From: Amycolatopsis sp. CA-126428
GTDB taxonomy: Bacteria; Actinomycetota; Actinomycetes; Mycobacteriales; Pseudonocardiaceae
NCBI RefSeq assembly: GCF_002904335.1
Contig: NZ_PPHF01000069.1
Location: 1 to 64,000, forward strand
Direction of reading: 5' to 3'
DNA: 64,000 bases
This document shows, piece by piece, positions 46,171 through 53,712 of the stretch. Under the pieces are notes generated by a model that saw only the letters and a program-made list of their open reading frames with translations, searched no databases and had not been told where the DNA came from. The position numbers and the translations under genes were made by a program. Position 1 is the first letter of the stretch, and every line of letters starts with the position of its first letter.

Positions 46171-46302
46171 GACACGCGTGATTGAGAGGTCGACACGCGT
46201 GATTGAAGGGTCGACACGAGCTGCCGCGGCCGGCTCGCCGTGTCGTCGCCCCAATCACGCGAGTTGACCATGCAATCACGCGAGTCGACTCCTCAATCAC
46301 GG
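46171..46302. repeat. Inverted array of 21-bp units between convergent genes
   Basis: On the left, GACACGCGTGATTGA occurs at 46171-46185 and 46192-46206, period 21. On the right, CAATCACGCGAGTYGAC occurs at 46252-46268 and 46273-46289, period 21, with a further TCAATCACGG at 46293. Left and right units are inverted (GTGATTG against CAATCAC), so a long imperfect hairpin can form. It probably acts as a bidirectional terminator and runs into the end of the hydroxylase gene. Confidence 0.65.
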
Positions 46303-48038
46303 GCGAGGAGGGTGCGCAGGGCGGTGAGGAGGGCCTTGGCCGGCGTGGGGGACTGCGTGGGGTGGCGGTAGGCGACGTAGCCGTCGGGGCGGATCAGGAG
46401 GCAGCCGTCCTCGTCGATGCCGCTGAGGCGGGACCAGTCGCCGTAGGCGTCGCGGACGCCCGGGTCGCCGATGCGGACCGTCCGCAGGTCCAGGCCCAGC
46501 TCGGCGCCCACTTTGGCCGCCGCGTCGTGCCACAGCGTGCCGGTGAGGCCGGTGAGGACCGTCCAGCGGCCGCCGCCGACGAGGTCCAAAGTGGACACGC
46601 GACGCCCGTGCGGCCCGACCAGCCACGCGTGCGGCAGCTTCGCCCCCGGCTCGGTGCTCGGCCGGTGGAACAGCTCGGGATCCCGGTCGGGACCAGGAGC
46701 GGGGACGCCGTCGGGCAGCACGGCCCCGGACACGTACCGCTGGTCCAGCTCGACGCCGTGGGCGTTGAACTCGTAGTGCTTGAGCTCGATCGCCTGCTCC
46801 AGCTCACGCCGTTTCCGCGCCCCCTCGGCCGTGGGCGCGAGGCAGGTCTCGAGCCCGGCCGTGATGCCGTCGGCGTCCGTGTCGCCGGAGATGCCGAGCG
46901 CGGCGAAGATCGGCCCGAACTGGTCGCGGCTGAGGTTCGCCCGGTCGACGATCTGCTTGCCCACCGGCGCTCGTTCGGCGGTGTAGCTGTCCAGCAGCCC
47001 CTCGCCCGCCTCTCCGCGCAGCACCATCGCGAGCTTCCACGCCAGGTTGTACGAGTCCTGGACGGACGTGTTCGAGCCCAGCCCGTTGGACGGCGGGTGC
47101 CGGTGCACGGCGTCCCCGGCGCAGAACACCCGGCCGCTGCGGTACTCGGTCGCGTAGTTGTGGTTGACCGTCCACAGGGACGTCGAGGTGATTTCGACGT
47201 CCAGCGCAGGGTCGCCGACCAGGTCGCGCACCAGCCGCGTCGCTTCCTCGGCGTCGACTTCGGGCGGCGGCTGGGCGATGTCGTAGCCCCAGGTCAGCAG
47301 CCATTCGTTCCACGGCCGCACCATCCGGACCAGGCCCATTCCGATCCCGCCGAGGTGCGCGCCCGGCCGCATCACCCAGTACAGGACGCTCGGCCGGTGC
47401 GCCACGTACCGCGCGAGGTCGGCGGTGAAGGTGATGTTCATGCTGCCCGCCTTGCCGGTCTGCCCGGCGATGGGTAGCCCGGCCTGCTCGGCGACGCGGC
47501 TGCGGGCGCCGTCGGCACCGATGAGGTACTTGGCGCGCAACGTGAACTCGTCGCCGCGCACCCGGTCGCGGAACCGCGCGGTGACCCCGGAATCGTCCTG
47601 GGCGAAGGACAGGAACTCGGTGTCCAGCCGCAGTTTCGCGCCGCGCGCGGCGGCCTCGCTCACCAGGATCGGCTCCAGGTAGGTCTGCGGCAGGTCGATC
47701 ATGTGACACGGGCTGGCGGCGGCGTATTCGGCCGCCGACCGGTCGCCGGTGCCCCAGCTGGCGATCCGGCCGATCTCCGGCCCGGTCAGCGACGTGCAGA
47801 GCACGGTGTCGCCCATCAGCTCGGGCGGTGTCCCGGCGGCCAGGGCCTTGTCCTCGACACCGAGGTCGCGCAGCACCTCCATGGTCCGCTGGTTGGTGAT
47901 GTGGGCGCGCGGGGTGTTGGCGGTCCAGCCGTACTTGGTGGCCAGCACCGTGGGCACGCCGTAGGTGGTCAGCAGCAGCGCCGCGGCGCCACCGGCCGGG
48001 CCGCTGCCGACCACGATGACGTCGGTGTCGTAGCTCAT
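46293..48038 (-). CDS. FAD-dependent aromatic hydroxylase (resorcinol/2,4-dichlorophenol type)
   Basis: A 581-residue flavoprotein monooxygenase of the phenol hydroxylase/TfdB branch. GXGXXG is in VIVVGSGPAGGAAALLL, then TPRAHITNQRTMEVLRDLG, the DG motif in LIGADGARSRVAEQ, GD in GRVFCAGDAVHRHPPSNGLGSNTSVQD, and a C-terminal thioredoxin-like domain. Coupled by ATGA to the hydroxyquinol dioxygenase fusion, it probably makes hydroxyquinol (1,2,4-trihydroxybenzene) from resorcinol or a similar phenol with NAD(P)H and O2, as in corynebacterial resorcinol catabolism. Confidence 0.88.
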   Translation of the reverse strand: MSYDTDVIVVGSGPAGGAAALLLTTYGVPTVLATKYGWTANTPRAHITNQRTMEVLRDLGVEDKALAAGTPPELMGDTVLCTSLTGPEIGRIASWGTGDRSAAEYAAASPCHMIDLPQTYLEPILVSEAAARGAKLRLDTEFLSFAQDDSGVTARFRDRVRGDEFTLRAKYLIGADGARSRVAEQAGLPIAGQTGKAGSMNITFTADLARYVAHRPSVLYWVMRPGAHLGGIGMGLVRMVRPWNEWLLTWGYDIAQPPPEVDAEEATRLVRDLVGDPALDVEITSTSLWTVNHNYATEYRSGRVFCAGDAVHRHPPSNGLGSNTSVQDSYNLAWKLAMVLRGEAGEGLLDSYTAERAPVGKQIVDRANLSRDQFGPIFAALGISGDTDADGITAGLETCLAPTAEGARKRRELEQAIELKHYEFNAHGVELDQRYVSGAVLPDGVPAPGPDRDPELFHRPSTEPGAKLPHAWLVGPHGRRVSTLDLVGGGRWTVLTGLTGTLWHDAAAKVGAELGLDLRTVRIGDPGVRDAYGDWSRLSGIDEDGCLLIRPDGYVAYRHPTQSPTPAKALLTALRTLLARD

Positions 48039-49786
48039 TCGCTGCTCCCTGAGATGCGGAAGGTGAAGTCGAGCCGGCCTTCGGAGAAGTCGACGATCAA
48101 GCCGTCCTTGACGCCGAACACGGTGTCCGAGTCGAGGTATTCGCCGCCGGCGACGAACAGCTGCGTGATCAACGTGCGGTAGCCGGGTTTGGCGATCATG
48201 AAGTGCACGTGCGGCGCCCGGTAGGGGTGCCGCCCGACGGCGTCGAGCATTTGCCCGACGGGGCCGTCTGCGGGGATGGGGTACGCGCTCGGCACGATCG
48301 TCCGGAAGCGGAGCCGTCCTTGGGCGTCGGTCCGGAAGCGGGCGCGCAGCACCGGACCGTCCACCTCGGGCAGCTGGACGTCATAGAAACCGTCCTCATT
48401 GGACTGCCAGACGTCGACGATCGCGTCCGCGACCGGCGTGTCCGCGGTGTCGACCACGCGGATGTCCGCCGACAGCGGCGTGCCGGGCAGACCCTCCGCG
48501 AGGTCGGCGCCCTGCGGGGTCTCCGGCGGGCCGTCGACGTAGAACGGCCCGAGGACGGCGGACGGCGTCGTGTCCGGCGTCCGCGAGTTGGTCAGGACGT
48601 CGACCACGCTCGACACGCCGAGGGTGTCCGACAGCAGGATGAACTCCTGCCGCGTGTCGGTGGTGATGTGCCCGGCGCGGGTCAGGAAGCCGATCGCGTA
48701 CTCCCACTCGTCCTGGGTGAGGCCGGTGCGGATCGCGTAGCCGTGCAAGGTCTCGACGAGGTCGGTCAGGAGCAGGCGGACCCGGTCCGGCGCCCCGGCG
48801 AAGCTGTCGACCACCTGTTTCGTGAGTGCATCGAGGCTCGGCGGCAGCGCGGGGCGGACGCCGTGCAACGCGGCGCGCAGCAGGTCCGCTTCCGGCTCGC
48901 CCTCGATGTCCGCTTCGGTGAGGCCCAGCTCGGCCAGCGAATGCGGGATCGGGAGCGACGCGGCCAGTTCGAACACCTCCGCGGCGTCGTCGAGGCCCTG
49001 GTGCGCCATGACGTGGGGGAGGAGGACGGCGTGGGTCTCGGCGTGCGGCAGCCCGAACTTGCCGCCGAGGTGGTGGCAGAGCCGGTGGTGCGGGCCCATC
49101 GACACGGCGTCGAGGCACGTCCCGGCGAGCCACGCCCCGCGCAGCGCGTCGGTCCGGGCGTCCACATCGGACGGATCGGCGGCGATCCGCGGCAGGGCGT
49201 TCATGAGCAGCTTCGCCGCCTCCGCGGCGAGCAGGTCGGTCATCGGGTTGGCGTCCGGGGCGTAACGCGCTTCGACGGCGTGGGCGAGCGCGTTGAGCCC
49301 GCTCGCCGCCGACACGGGGACCGGCAACGAGAGGGTGAGCTCTACGTCGTAGAGGACGGTTTCCGGCCGGACCGCCGGGGTCCGCCGGGTGGTCTTGCGG
49401 CCGTCGGCGGTCTCGCCGAGGACGGACGTCAGCTCGGAACCCGCGTACGTCGTCGGGACGATCAGCTGCGGCAGGCCGGTCCGCAGCGCGATGGCCTTGG
49501 CCAGGCCGGTCGCCGAGCCGCCGCCGATCGCGACGACGCCGTCGACGTCGTTCTCCGCGGCGACCTTGAGCGCGCGTTCGGTGACGTCGACCGGGGTGTG
49601 CGTGGTGGCGTCTTCGAAGCGCGCGGCCAGCCGGGGGCCGAGCGCCGCCGCGGCCCGGTCGCCGTGGCGCGGGCGGCCGATCAGCAGGACCCGGCCGAGC
49701 CCGAGGCGGTCCGCCTCCGTGCCGAGCGTGTCGAGCGAGCCGAAGACCACCCGGACGGGGTTCGCGGCGTAGCTGAACGAGGTCAT
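48035..49786 (-). CDS. Maleylacetate reductase / hydroxyquinol 1,2-dioxygenase fusion
   Basis: 583 residues joining two consecutive-pathway enzymes. Residues 1 to about 312 are an iron-ADH-type maleylacetate reductase (FSYAANPVRVVFG, AIGGGSATGLAKAIAL, SGLNALAHAVEA, GKFGLPHAETHAVLLPH). Residues about 318-583 are an intradiol dioxygenase with its N-terminal helical dimer domain (FLTRAGHITTDTRQEFILLSDTLG) and non-heme iron ligands Tyr468, Tyr502, His526 and His528. The dioxygenase opens hydroxyquinol to maleylacetate and the reductase makes 3-oxoadipate, so one chain does both steps. The reductase part ends rather early compared with free enzymes (~350 residues). Confidence 0.92.
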   Translation of the reverse strand: MTSFSYAANPVRVVFGSLDTLGTEADRLGLGRVLLIGRPRHGDRAAAALGPRLAARFEDATTHTPVDVTERALKVAAENDVDGVVAIGGGSATGLAKAIALRTGLPQLIVPTTYAGSELTSVLGETADGRKTTRRTPAVRPETVLYDVELTLSLPVPVSAASGLNALAHAVEARYAPDANPMTDLLAAEAAKLLMNALPRIAADPSDVDARTDALRGAWLAGTCLDAVSMGPHHRLCHHLGGKFGLPHAETHAVLLPHVMAHQGLDDAAEVFELAASLPIPHSLAELGLTEADIEGEPEADLLRAALHGVRPALPPSLDALTKQVVDSFAGAPDRVRLLLTDLVETLHGYAIRTGLTQDEWEYAIGFLTRAGHITTDTRQEFILLSDTLGVSSVVDVLTNSRTPDTTPSAVLGPFYVDGPPETPQGADLAEGLPGTPLSADIRVVDTADTPVADAIVDVWQSNEDGFYDVQLPEVDGPVLRARFRTDAQGRLRFRTIVPSAYPIPADGPVGQMLDAVGRHPYRAPHVHFMIAKPGYRTLITQLFVAGGEYLDSDTVFGVKDGLIVDFSEGRLDFTFRISGSSE

Positions 49787-49828
49787 GCGAGGCAGTATTC
49801 AAGCCGCAAAGGGCCCCGGTCCTGCACG

Positions 49829-49851
49829 TTCGTGCTGCGCGACGGCACGAA
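49829..49851. promoter_or_regulatory. Inverted repeat TTCGTGC/GCACGAA upstream of the fusion gene
   Basis: TTCGTGC (49829-49835) and GCACGAA (49845-49851) with a 9-base spacer, in the 82-base gap between the araC-type gene and the fusion gene. It could be an activator site or an attenuating hairpin. Confidence 0.4.
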
Positions 49852-49868
49852 ACGCGCGTTGTTCAGCG

Positions 49869-50744
49869 TCAGCGGGAACGGCGCAGCGCGGCCGGTGTGG
49901 TGCCGAGCTGGGCGCGCAGCACCCGCGTGAGGTGCTCCTGGTGGGAAAACCCGCAGCGGAGGGCGATCTCGGCGATCGGGTCGTCGCCCGTGCGCAGCAG
50001 CAGCCCGGCCTGTTCGACGCGCAGCCGCAGCAGGTAGCGGTGCGGCGGCAGGCCGGTGCGGGCCTTGAACCGGCGGGAGAACCGGCTGACGCTCAGCCCG
50101 GTGTGCGCGGCCAGGTCGGCCAGCGGCACCGGCTCGGCCAGCCGTTCGGCCATCAGGTCGCGGACCCGCGCGAACTGGCGGTCGGAGAGGCCGCGGGCCG
50201 GCTCGGGCTCGGGGACCGGCCCCGCGCGGTGCCGGCGCACGAGCTGCGCGGCGACGAGGGCGCCGAGCTGGTCGGCGTAGGTGCGGGCGCCCGGCTCCCA
50301 GTCGCGGACGACGCCGTCGAGGCCGAGCACGAGCTGTTCGAGCAGCGGATCGTGGCTGCCGAGCTCCTCGGCGAGCCGCACCGGCGCGTGCTCCCCGGCG
50401 GCGTCCTGCACGGCGTCGTCGGCGAGGTAGACGTGCACGGTGTCGAGCGCTCCGCCGAGTTCGACGGACAGCTCGGCGTGCGACGGCTGCAGGAAGAGCC
50501 CGCCGGCGGGCATCCGCCGGCTCTGTTCGCGCGCGGTCCCGACCCCGCGGCGGACGGTGACCGGGCCGTCGACGTGCAGGATCAGCTGGTGGCTGCGGGC
50601 GGCCCCGAACTCGGCGCGGTAGGGACGTTCCCGCTGGCGGGAGACGTAGACCCGGTCCCAGCCGAGGCCGGCGCTGGTCCGGTCGGGGCGGACCCAGGGC
50701 AGCGCGAGGATGCCGTTGGTGTCGGCCAGCCCGAGTTCGCCCAC
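49869..50744 (-). CDS. AraC family transcriptional regulator
   Basis: A 291-residue regulator. The N-terminal cupin-like effector domain (SHQLILHVDGPVTVRRGVG...MPAGGLFLQPSHAELSVEL) is followed by two C-terminal HTHs (VPLADLAAHTGLSVSRFSRRFKARTGLPPHRYLLRLRVEQA and DPIAEIALRCGFSHQEHLTRVLRAQLGTTPAALR). It lies immediately upstream of, and in the same direction as, the hydroxyquinol genes, so it is their likely activator. GTG 50744 is supported by GGAGG 5 bases upstream. The 14-bp palindrome CCTCGACGTCGAGG is at 50752-50765. Confidence 0.9.
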   Translation of the reverse strand: MGELGLADTNGILALPWVRPDRTSAGLGWDRVYVSRQRERPYRAEFGAARSHQLILHVDGPVTVRRGVGTAREQSRRMPAGGLFLQPSHAELSVELGGALDTVHVYLADDAVQDAAGEHAPVRLAEELGSHDPLLEQLVLGLDGVVRDWEPGARTYADQLGALVAAQLVRRHRAGPVPEPEPARGLSDRQFARVRDLMAERLAEPVPLADLAAHTGLSVSRFSRRFKARTGLPPHRYLLRLRVEQAGLLLRTGDDPIAEIALRCGFSHQEHLTRVLRAQLGTTPAALRRSR

Positions 50745-51069
50745 GCTGCCTCCTCGACGTCGAGGCTGAGCGCGATGGTACCCGCCCTGAGCTGGGCGGC
50801 CGGAGAGCCAGACACCGGTTGCCGTTCACCTTCGCGCACCCGGCCGCCGTGGTACCGCCGGCCCGGTGGCTGTGGCTGCCCGGCCTGCCCGGCGCCGAAT
50901 GCCGCGCCGAGCACCCCCGCCGCGGGGGCGCCCCCCGTTTTCCACGCTACCGGAGGGCACCGACAATTCCGGGCGCCCGAAGTGGCCCCCGCTGGTCGAA
51001 GGCATGGTCGCCATCCGCCGCGAACAGCGCATCCGGGACATCGCCGGCTCCGCCTGAAAGGGGCGGCTC
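50745..51069. other. Stretch without a supported gene
   Basis: About 325 bases upstream of the AraC gene. Apart from the palindrome CCTCGACGTCGAGG at 50752-50765 I see no convincing gene. A 63-codon frame at 50866-51057 is open, but shows no ribosome site and no family resemblance. Confidence 0.5.
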
Positions 51070-51234
51070 GCGTACCCGAGAGGTCGACCGGCGTACCGGG
51101 GGAGTCGGCTTGCGTACCCGAGAGGTCGACCGGCGTACCGGGGGAGTCGGCTCGCGTACCGGAAGGGTCGGCTCAGGAAGGGTCGGCTCAGGAAGGGGCG
51201 GCTCATGAAGGGGCGGCTCAGGAAGGAGCGGCTC
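51070..51234. repeat. Tandem repeats: five 21-bp units then four 15-bp units
   Basis: Five 21-bp units start with GCGTACC at 51070, 51091, 51112, 51133 and 51154. Two subtypes alternate (CCGAGAGGTCGACCG and GGGGGAGTCGGCTY). Four 15-bp units of the form AGGAAGGGTCGGCTC then run 51175-51234. The 15-mer is the tail of the last 21-mer, so the array probably grew by slippage. Confidence 0.8.
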
Positions 51235-51351
51235 AGGAACCGCCCGCCGAGGTGCCCGAACCGACTCTCCACGTACGCCAACCGACCCTCCAGGCACGCG
51301 AACCGGCCGTCTCGGTCACCCCGGGACCCGCTGCCCCGCACCGGCCGGGCA

Positions 51352-51561
51352 GTGGTGGCGGCTGGGCTCGGCTCGGGGCTGGTGGTGGGAGCGCTGCTCG
51401 GGCTGACGGACCCGGTGAGCAGGGTCAGCGGCTACGACTGGGTCCGGTGCTTGCTGATCGGCGCGGTCCGCGGCGGCCTGGTCGCGGCGGCCGGTTACGT
51501 CGTCGCGTGGCCGCTGATCGGCCCGCGGGTCCGGTCAGAGGTCCAGCACGAGCCGCGGTGA
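51352..51561 (+). CDS. Possible small membrane protein, not recognised
   Basis: A 69-residue frame with two hydrophobic helices (VVAAGLGSGLVVGALLGL; WVRCLLIGAVRGGLVAAAGYVVAWPLIG). The frame continues upstream to an ATG at 51205 inside the tandem repeats, so the real start is unclear. The 3' end overlaps the convergent reductase gene by 27 bases. The hydrophobic pattern with polar ends looks protein-like, but there is no ribosome site and no family match. Confidence 0.33.
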   Translation: MVAAGLGSGLVVGALLGLTDPVSRVSGYDWVRCLLIGAVRGGLVAAAGYVVAWPLIGPRVRSEVQHEPR

Positions 51562-52416
51562 CAGCGAGCGGGACACGCACGGGTACATCCGGCCCGGCGC
51601 GGCGCCGATGTCGTCGCGGTGCTCGGGTTCCCCCTCGAGCACCGTGATCTCGCAGCTGCCGCAGACCCCTTCCCGGCACGCGGACGCCACCGGCCGTCCG
51701 GCGTGGTTCAGCGCGTCGAGCAGCGACTCGTCCGCCGGGACCCGGATCGTGCCCCCGGACCGGGCGCACCCCACCTCGAACGCGGTGTCCGGCCCGAACG
51801 TCCGCCGGGTGGGCTCGAACCGCTCGGTGTGCACCCCGGGGAACACCGCCTCGGCCGCGTCCACCATCGACGCCGGGCCGCAGCAGTACACCTCCGCGGC
51901 CGGGAACTCTTCGGCCAGGGCGGGGAAATCGGGGCGCGCGAGCCGCACGCGGTCTCCGTAAAGCGACGAGAGTTCCGCGGCGAACGGCCGGGACCGGCCC
52001 GCGTACACGAGCGTCACCGCGGCACCGGACGCGACGGCGGACCGCAGCATCGGCACGATCGGCGTGATCCCGATCCCGCCCGCCACGAACAGGTACTCCG
52101 CCGCCGGGACCAGCGGGAAGTGGTTGCGGGGCAACGAAACCGACAGTGTCCGGCCCGGCCGCAGGAACAGGTGGACGTACTCGGAGCCACCGCGGCTCAG
52201 CGGGTCGTGGCGGACCGCGATGCGGTAGGCCGACAGGTCACCGGGGTCGCCGCACAGCGAGTACTGGCGGGTCAGCCAGTTCGGCAGCTCCAGGTCGATG
52301 TGCGCCCCCGGCTCCCACGGGGCCAAGGGACCTTCGTCGCCGCGCAGGACCAGCGTGACGACGTCGTCGGTGACGTGCTCGACGCGGTCCAGGATCGTCT
52401 TCTGCATGTCGGGCAC
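51535..52416 (-). CDS. PDR/VanB-type ferredoxin reductase with 2Fe-2S domain
   Basis: A 293-residue FMN-containing oxidoreductase. An FAD/FMN-binding beta barrel (PGAHIDLELPNWLTRQYSLCGDP) precedes the NAD domain (LFVAGGIGITPIVPMLRSA; VYCCGPASMVDA) and a C-terminal plant-type [2Fe-2S] domain with CREGVCGSCEITVLEG plus a final Cys (YPCVS). Such reductases feed Rieske oxygenases or P450-like demethylases, but no oxygenase is next to it. The GTG start is one base from the upstream PPOX stop. Confidence 0.9.
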   Translation of the reverse strand: MPDMQKTILDRVEHVTDDVVTLVLRGDEGPLAPWEPGAHIDLELPNWLTRQYSLCGDPGDLSAYRIAVRHDPLSRGGSEYVHLFLRPGRTLSVSLPRNHFPLVPAAEYLFVAGGIGITPIVPMLRSAVASGAAVTLVYAGRSRPFAAELSSLYGDRVRLARPDFPALAEEFPAAEVYCCGPASMVDAAEAVFPGVHTERFEPTRRTFGPDTAFEVGCARSGGTIRVPADESLLDALNHAGRPVASACREGVCGSCEITVLEGEPEHRDDIGAAPGRMYPCVSRSLSPRLVLDL

Positions 52417-52417
52417 G

Positions 52418-53038
52418 TCAGTACAGCTTCCGGTAGCCGTCTTCGAGGAGCTGCTCGAACAGCACCGGGTCGACGTTCATCTTCTCGGCGGCCATCTCGG
52501 CGGCCGACGGCAGCTCCGCGGCCAGCGCCTGGCTCGCCGGGTCCCACATGCGCGACCGGATCAGCGCGCGCCCGCAGTGGAAGTACACCTCGGCGACGTC
52601 GACGACGATCGCCAGCGTCGGCGCCTTCGCCTCGGTGCGCATCCGGGCGAGCACGTCCGGGTCGTCGGTGACGTACGCGCTTCCGTTGACCCGCAGGGTT
52701 TCCCGCATGCCGGGGACGAAGAACAGCAGGCCGACGCCGTCGTTCTCGGCGATGTTGCGGAAGGAGTCGGCGATCTTGTTGCCGACCCGGTCGGGCAGCG
52801 CGACCGTGCGCTCGTCGAGGACCTTGACGAAGCCGGGGTAGTCGCCGCGGGGCGAGCAGTCGGCGCGGCCCGCGGCGTCGGCGGTGGCCAGCGTCAGGAA
52901 CGGCGAGTGCGCGATGAAGCGGCGGGCGTGCTCGTCGATGCGGTCGCCGATCTTGGCCTTGATCATCGCCTCCGGCTCGCCCAGCTGGGCCCGCACGTCG
53001 GCCGGGGAGACACGATGCAGCATATTTGTGCTGGTCAT
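52418..53038 (-). CDS. PPOX-type FMN-binding flavoprotein (MSMEG_1061 family)
   Basis: A 206-residue split-barrel flavoprotein of the pyridoxamine 5'-phosphate oxidase superfamily. FLTLATADAAGRADCSPRGDYPGFVKVLDERTVALPDRVGNKIADSFRNIAEN carries the FMN phosphate-binding residues, and GVGLLFFVPGMRETLRVNG is typical of the MSMEG_1061 group. Such proteins reduce F420- or FMN-linked or small electrophilic substrates; the exact one is unknown. It is operonic with the downstream [2Fe-2S] reductase and divergent from a TetR gene. ATG 53038 is chosen; a longer frame begins at 53059. Confidence 0.86.
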   Translation of the reverse strand: MTSTNMLHRVSPADVRAQLGEPEAMIKAKIGDRIDEHARRFIAHSPFLTLATADAAGRADCSPRGDYPGFVKVLDERTVALPDRVGNKIADSFRNIAENDGVGLLFFVPGMRETLRVNGSAYVTDDPDVLARMRTEAKAPTLAIVVDVAEVYFHCGRALIRSRMWDPASQALAAELPSAAEMAAEKMNVDPVLFEQLLEDGYRKLY

Positions 53039-53050
53039 GACACAATTATG
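53021..53050. promoter_or_regulatory. Inverted repeat over the PPOX start, candidate TetR operator
   Basis: CATATTTGTG (53021-53030) and CACAATTATG (53041-53050) match at 9 of 10 inverted positions, spacer 10. It is AT-rich and covers the PPOX start codon, upstream of the divergent TetR gene at 53095. Confidence 0.5.
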
Positions 53051-53094
53051 AGCAAACATTCAGATCTTGACTACTCGCTTTCCCGGAGGCTTCG

Positions 53095-53712
53095 GTGACG
53101 CCGGACCAGCGCCGCATCCAGCCACGTAAACAGCCGCGTCAGGTGCGCGCCGAGCTGACCCGGCAGCGGATCCTGACCGCGGCTGCTCACGTTTTCGCCG
53201 ATCACGGCTACCCGGCCGGCACCACCAACCGCATCGCCGAGCGCGCCGGCATCTCGATCGGCTCGCTGTACCAGTACTTCCCGAACAAGGACGCGATCCT
53301 CGCCGAGCTGCTGACCCGGCACCTCGACGACGGCACGGCGGCCCTGGCGAAGCTCCTGGCCGGCCCGCTGCCCGGCCCGATCGAGGAGGTCTTCCGCGTC
53401 TTCGTCCGGCTGGCGGTCGAAGCCCACCTCGACGACCCCCACCTGCTGCGGATGCTGCGGGAGCAGGCCCCGCGGTCGGACGAGCTGATCGCGCGGCTCG
53501 ACGGGATGAAGCGGACCATGGTCGACCACACCCGCGTCCTCCTGGAGGGCCATCCCGAGGTCCGCGTCGCCGACACCGCCACCGCGGCCCGCCTGATCTT
53601 CGCGACGGTCGAGCTGGCCGTCCACGACTTGCTGGCCGAGCCCGACCCGATCGACGCCCGGCGGCTCGAGGACGAGATGGTCGCGATGCTGACGCGGTAC
53701 GTCAAGGGGTGA
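53095..53712 (+). CDS. TetR family transcriptional regulator
   Basis: A 205-residue repressor. The HTH is TRQRILTAAAHVFADHGYPAGTTNRIAERAGISIGSLYQYFPNKDAILAELL, followed by a helical ligand domain. It is divergent from the PPOX/reductase operon and probably controls it through the inverted repeat at 53021-53050. GGAGG lies 6-7 bases before GTG 53095. The 3' end overlaps the convergent beta-helix gene by 11 bases. Confidence 0.9.
   Translation: MTPDQRRIQPRKQPRQVRAELTRQRILTAAAHVFADHGYPAGTTNRIAERAGISIGSLYQYFPNKDAILAELLTRHLDDGTAALAKLLAGPLPGPIEEVFRVFVRLAVEAHLDDPHLLRMLREQAPRSDELIARLDGMKRTMVDHTRVLLEGHPEVRVADTATAARLIFATVELAVHDLLAEPDPIDARRLEDEMVAMLTRYVKG

Noticed and set aside
50866..51057. A 63-codon plus-strand frame upstream of the tandem repeats
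   Set aside because: No ribosome site and no family resemblance; Arg/Pro-rich as expected for chance frames.
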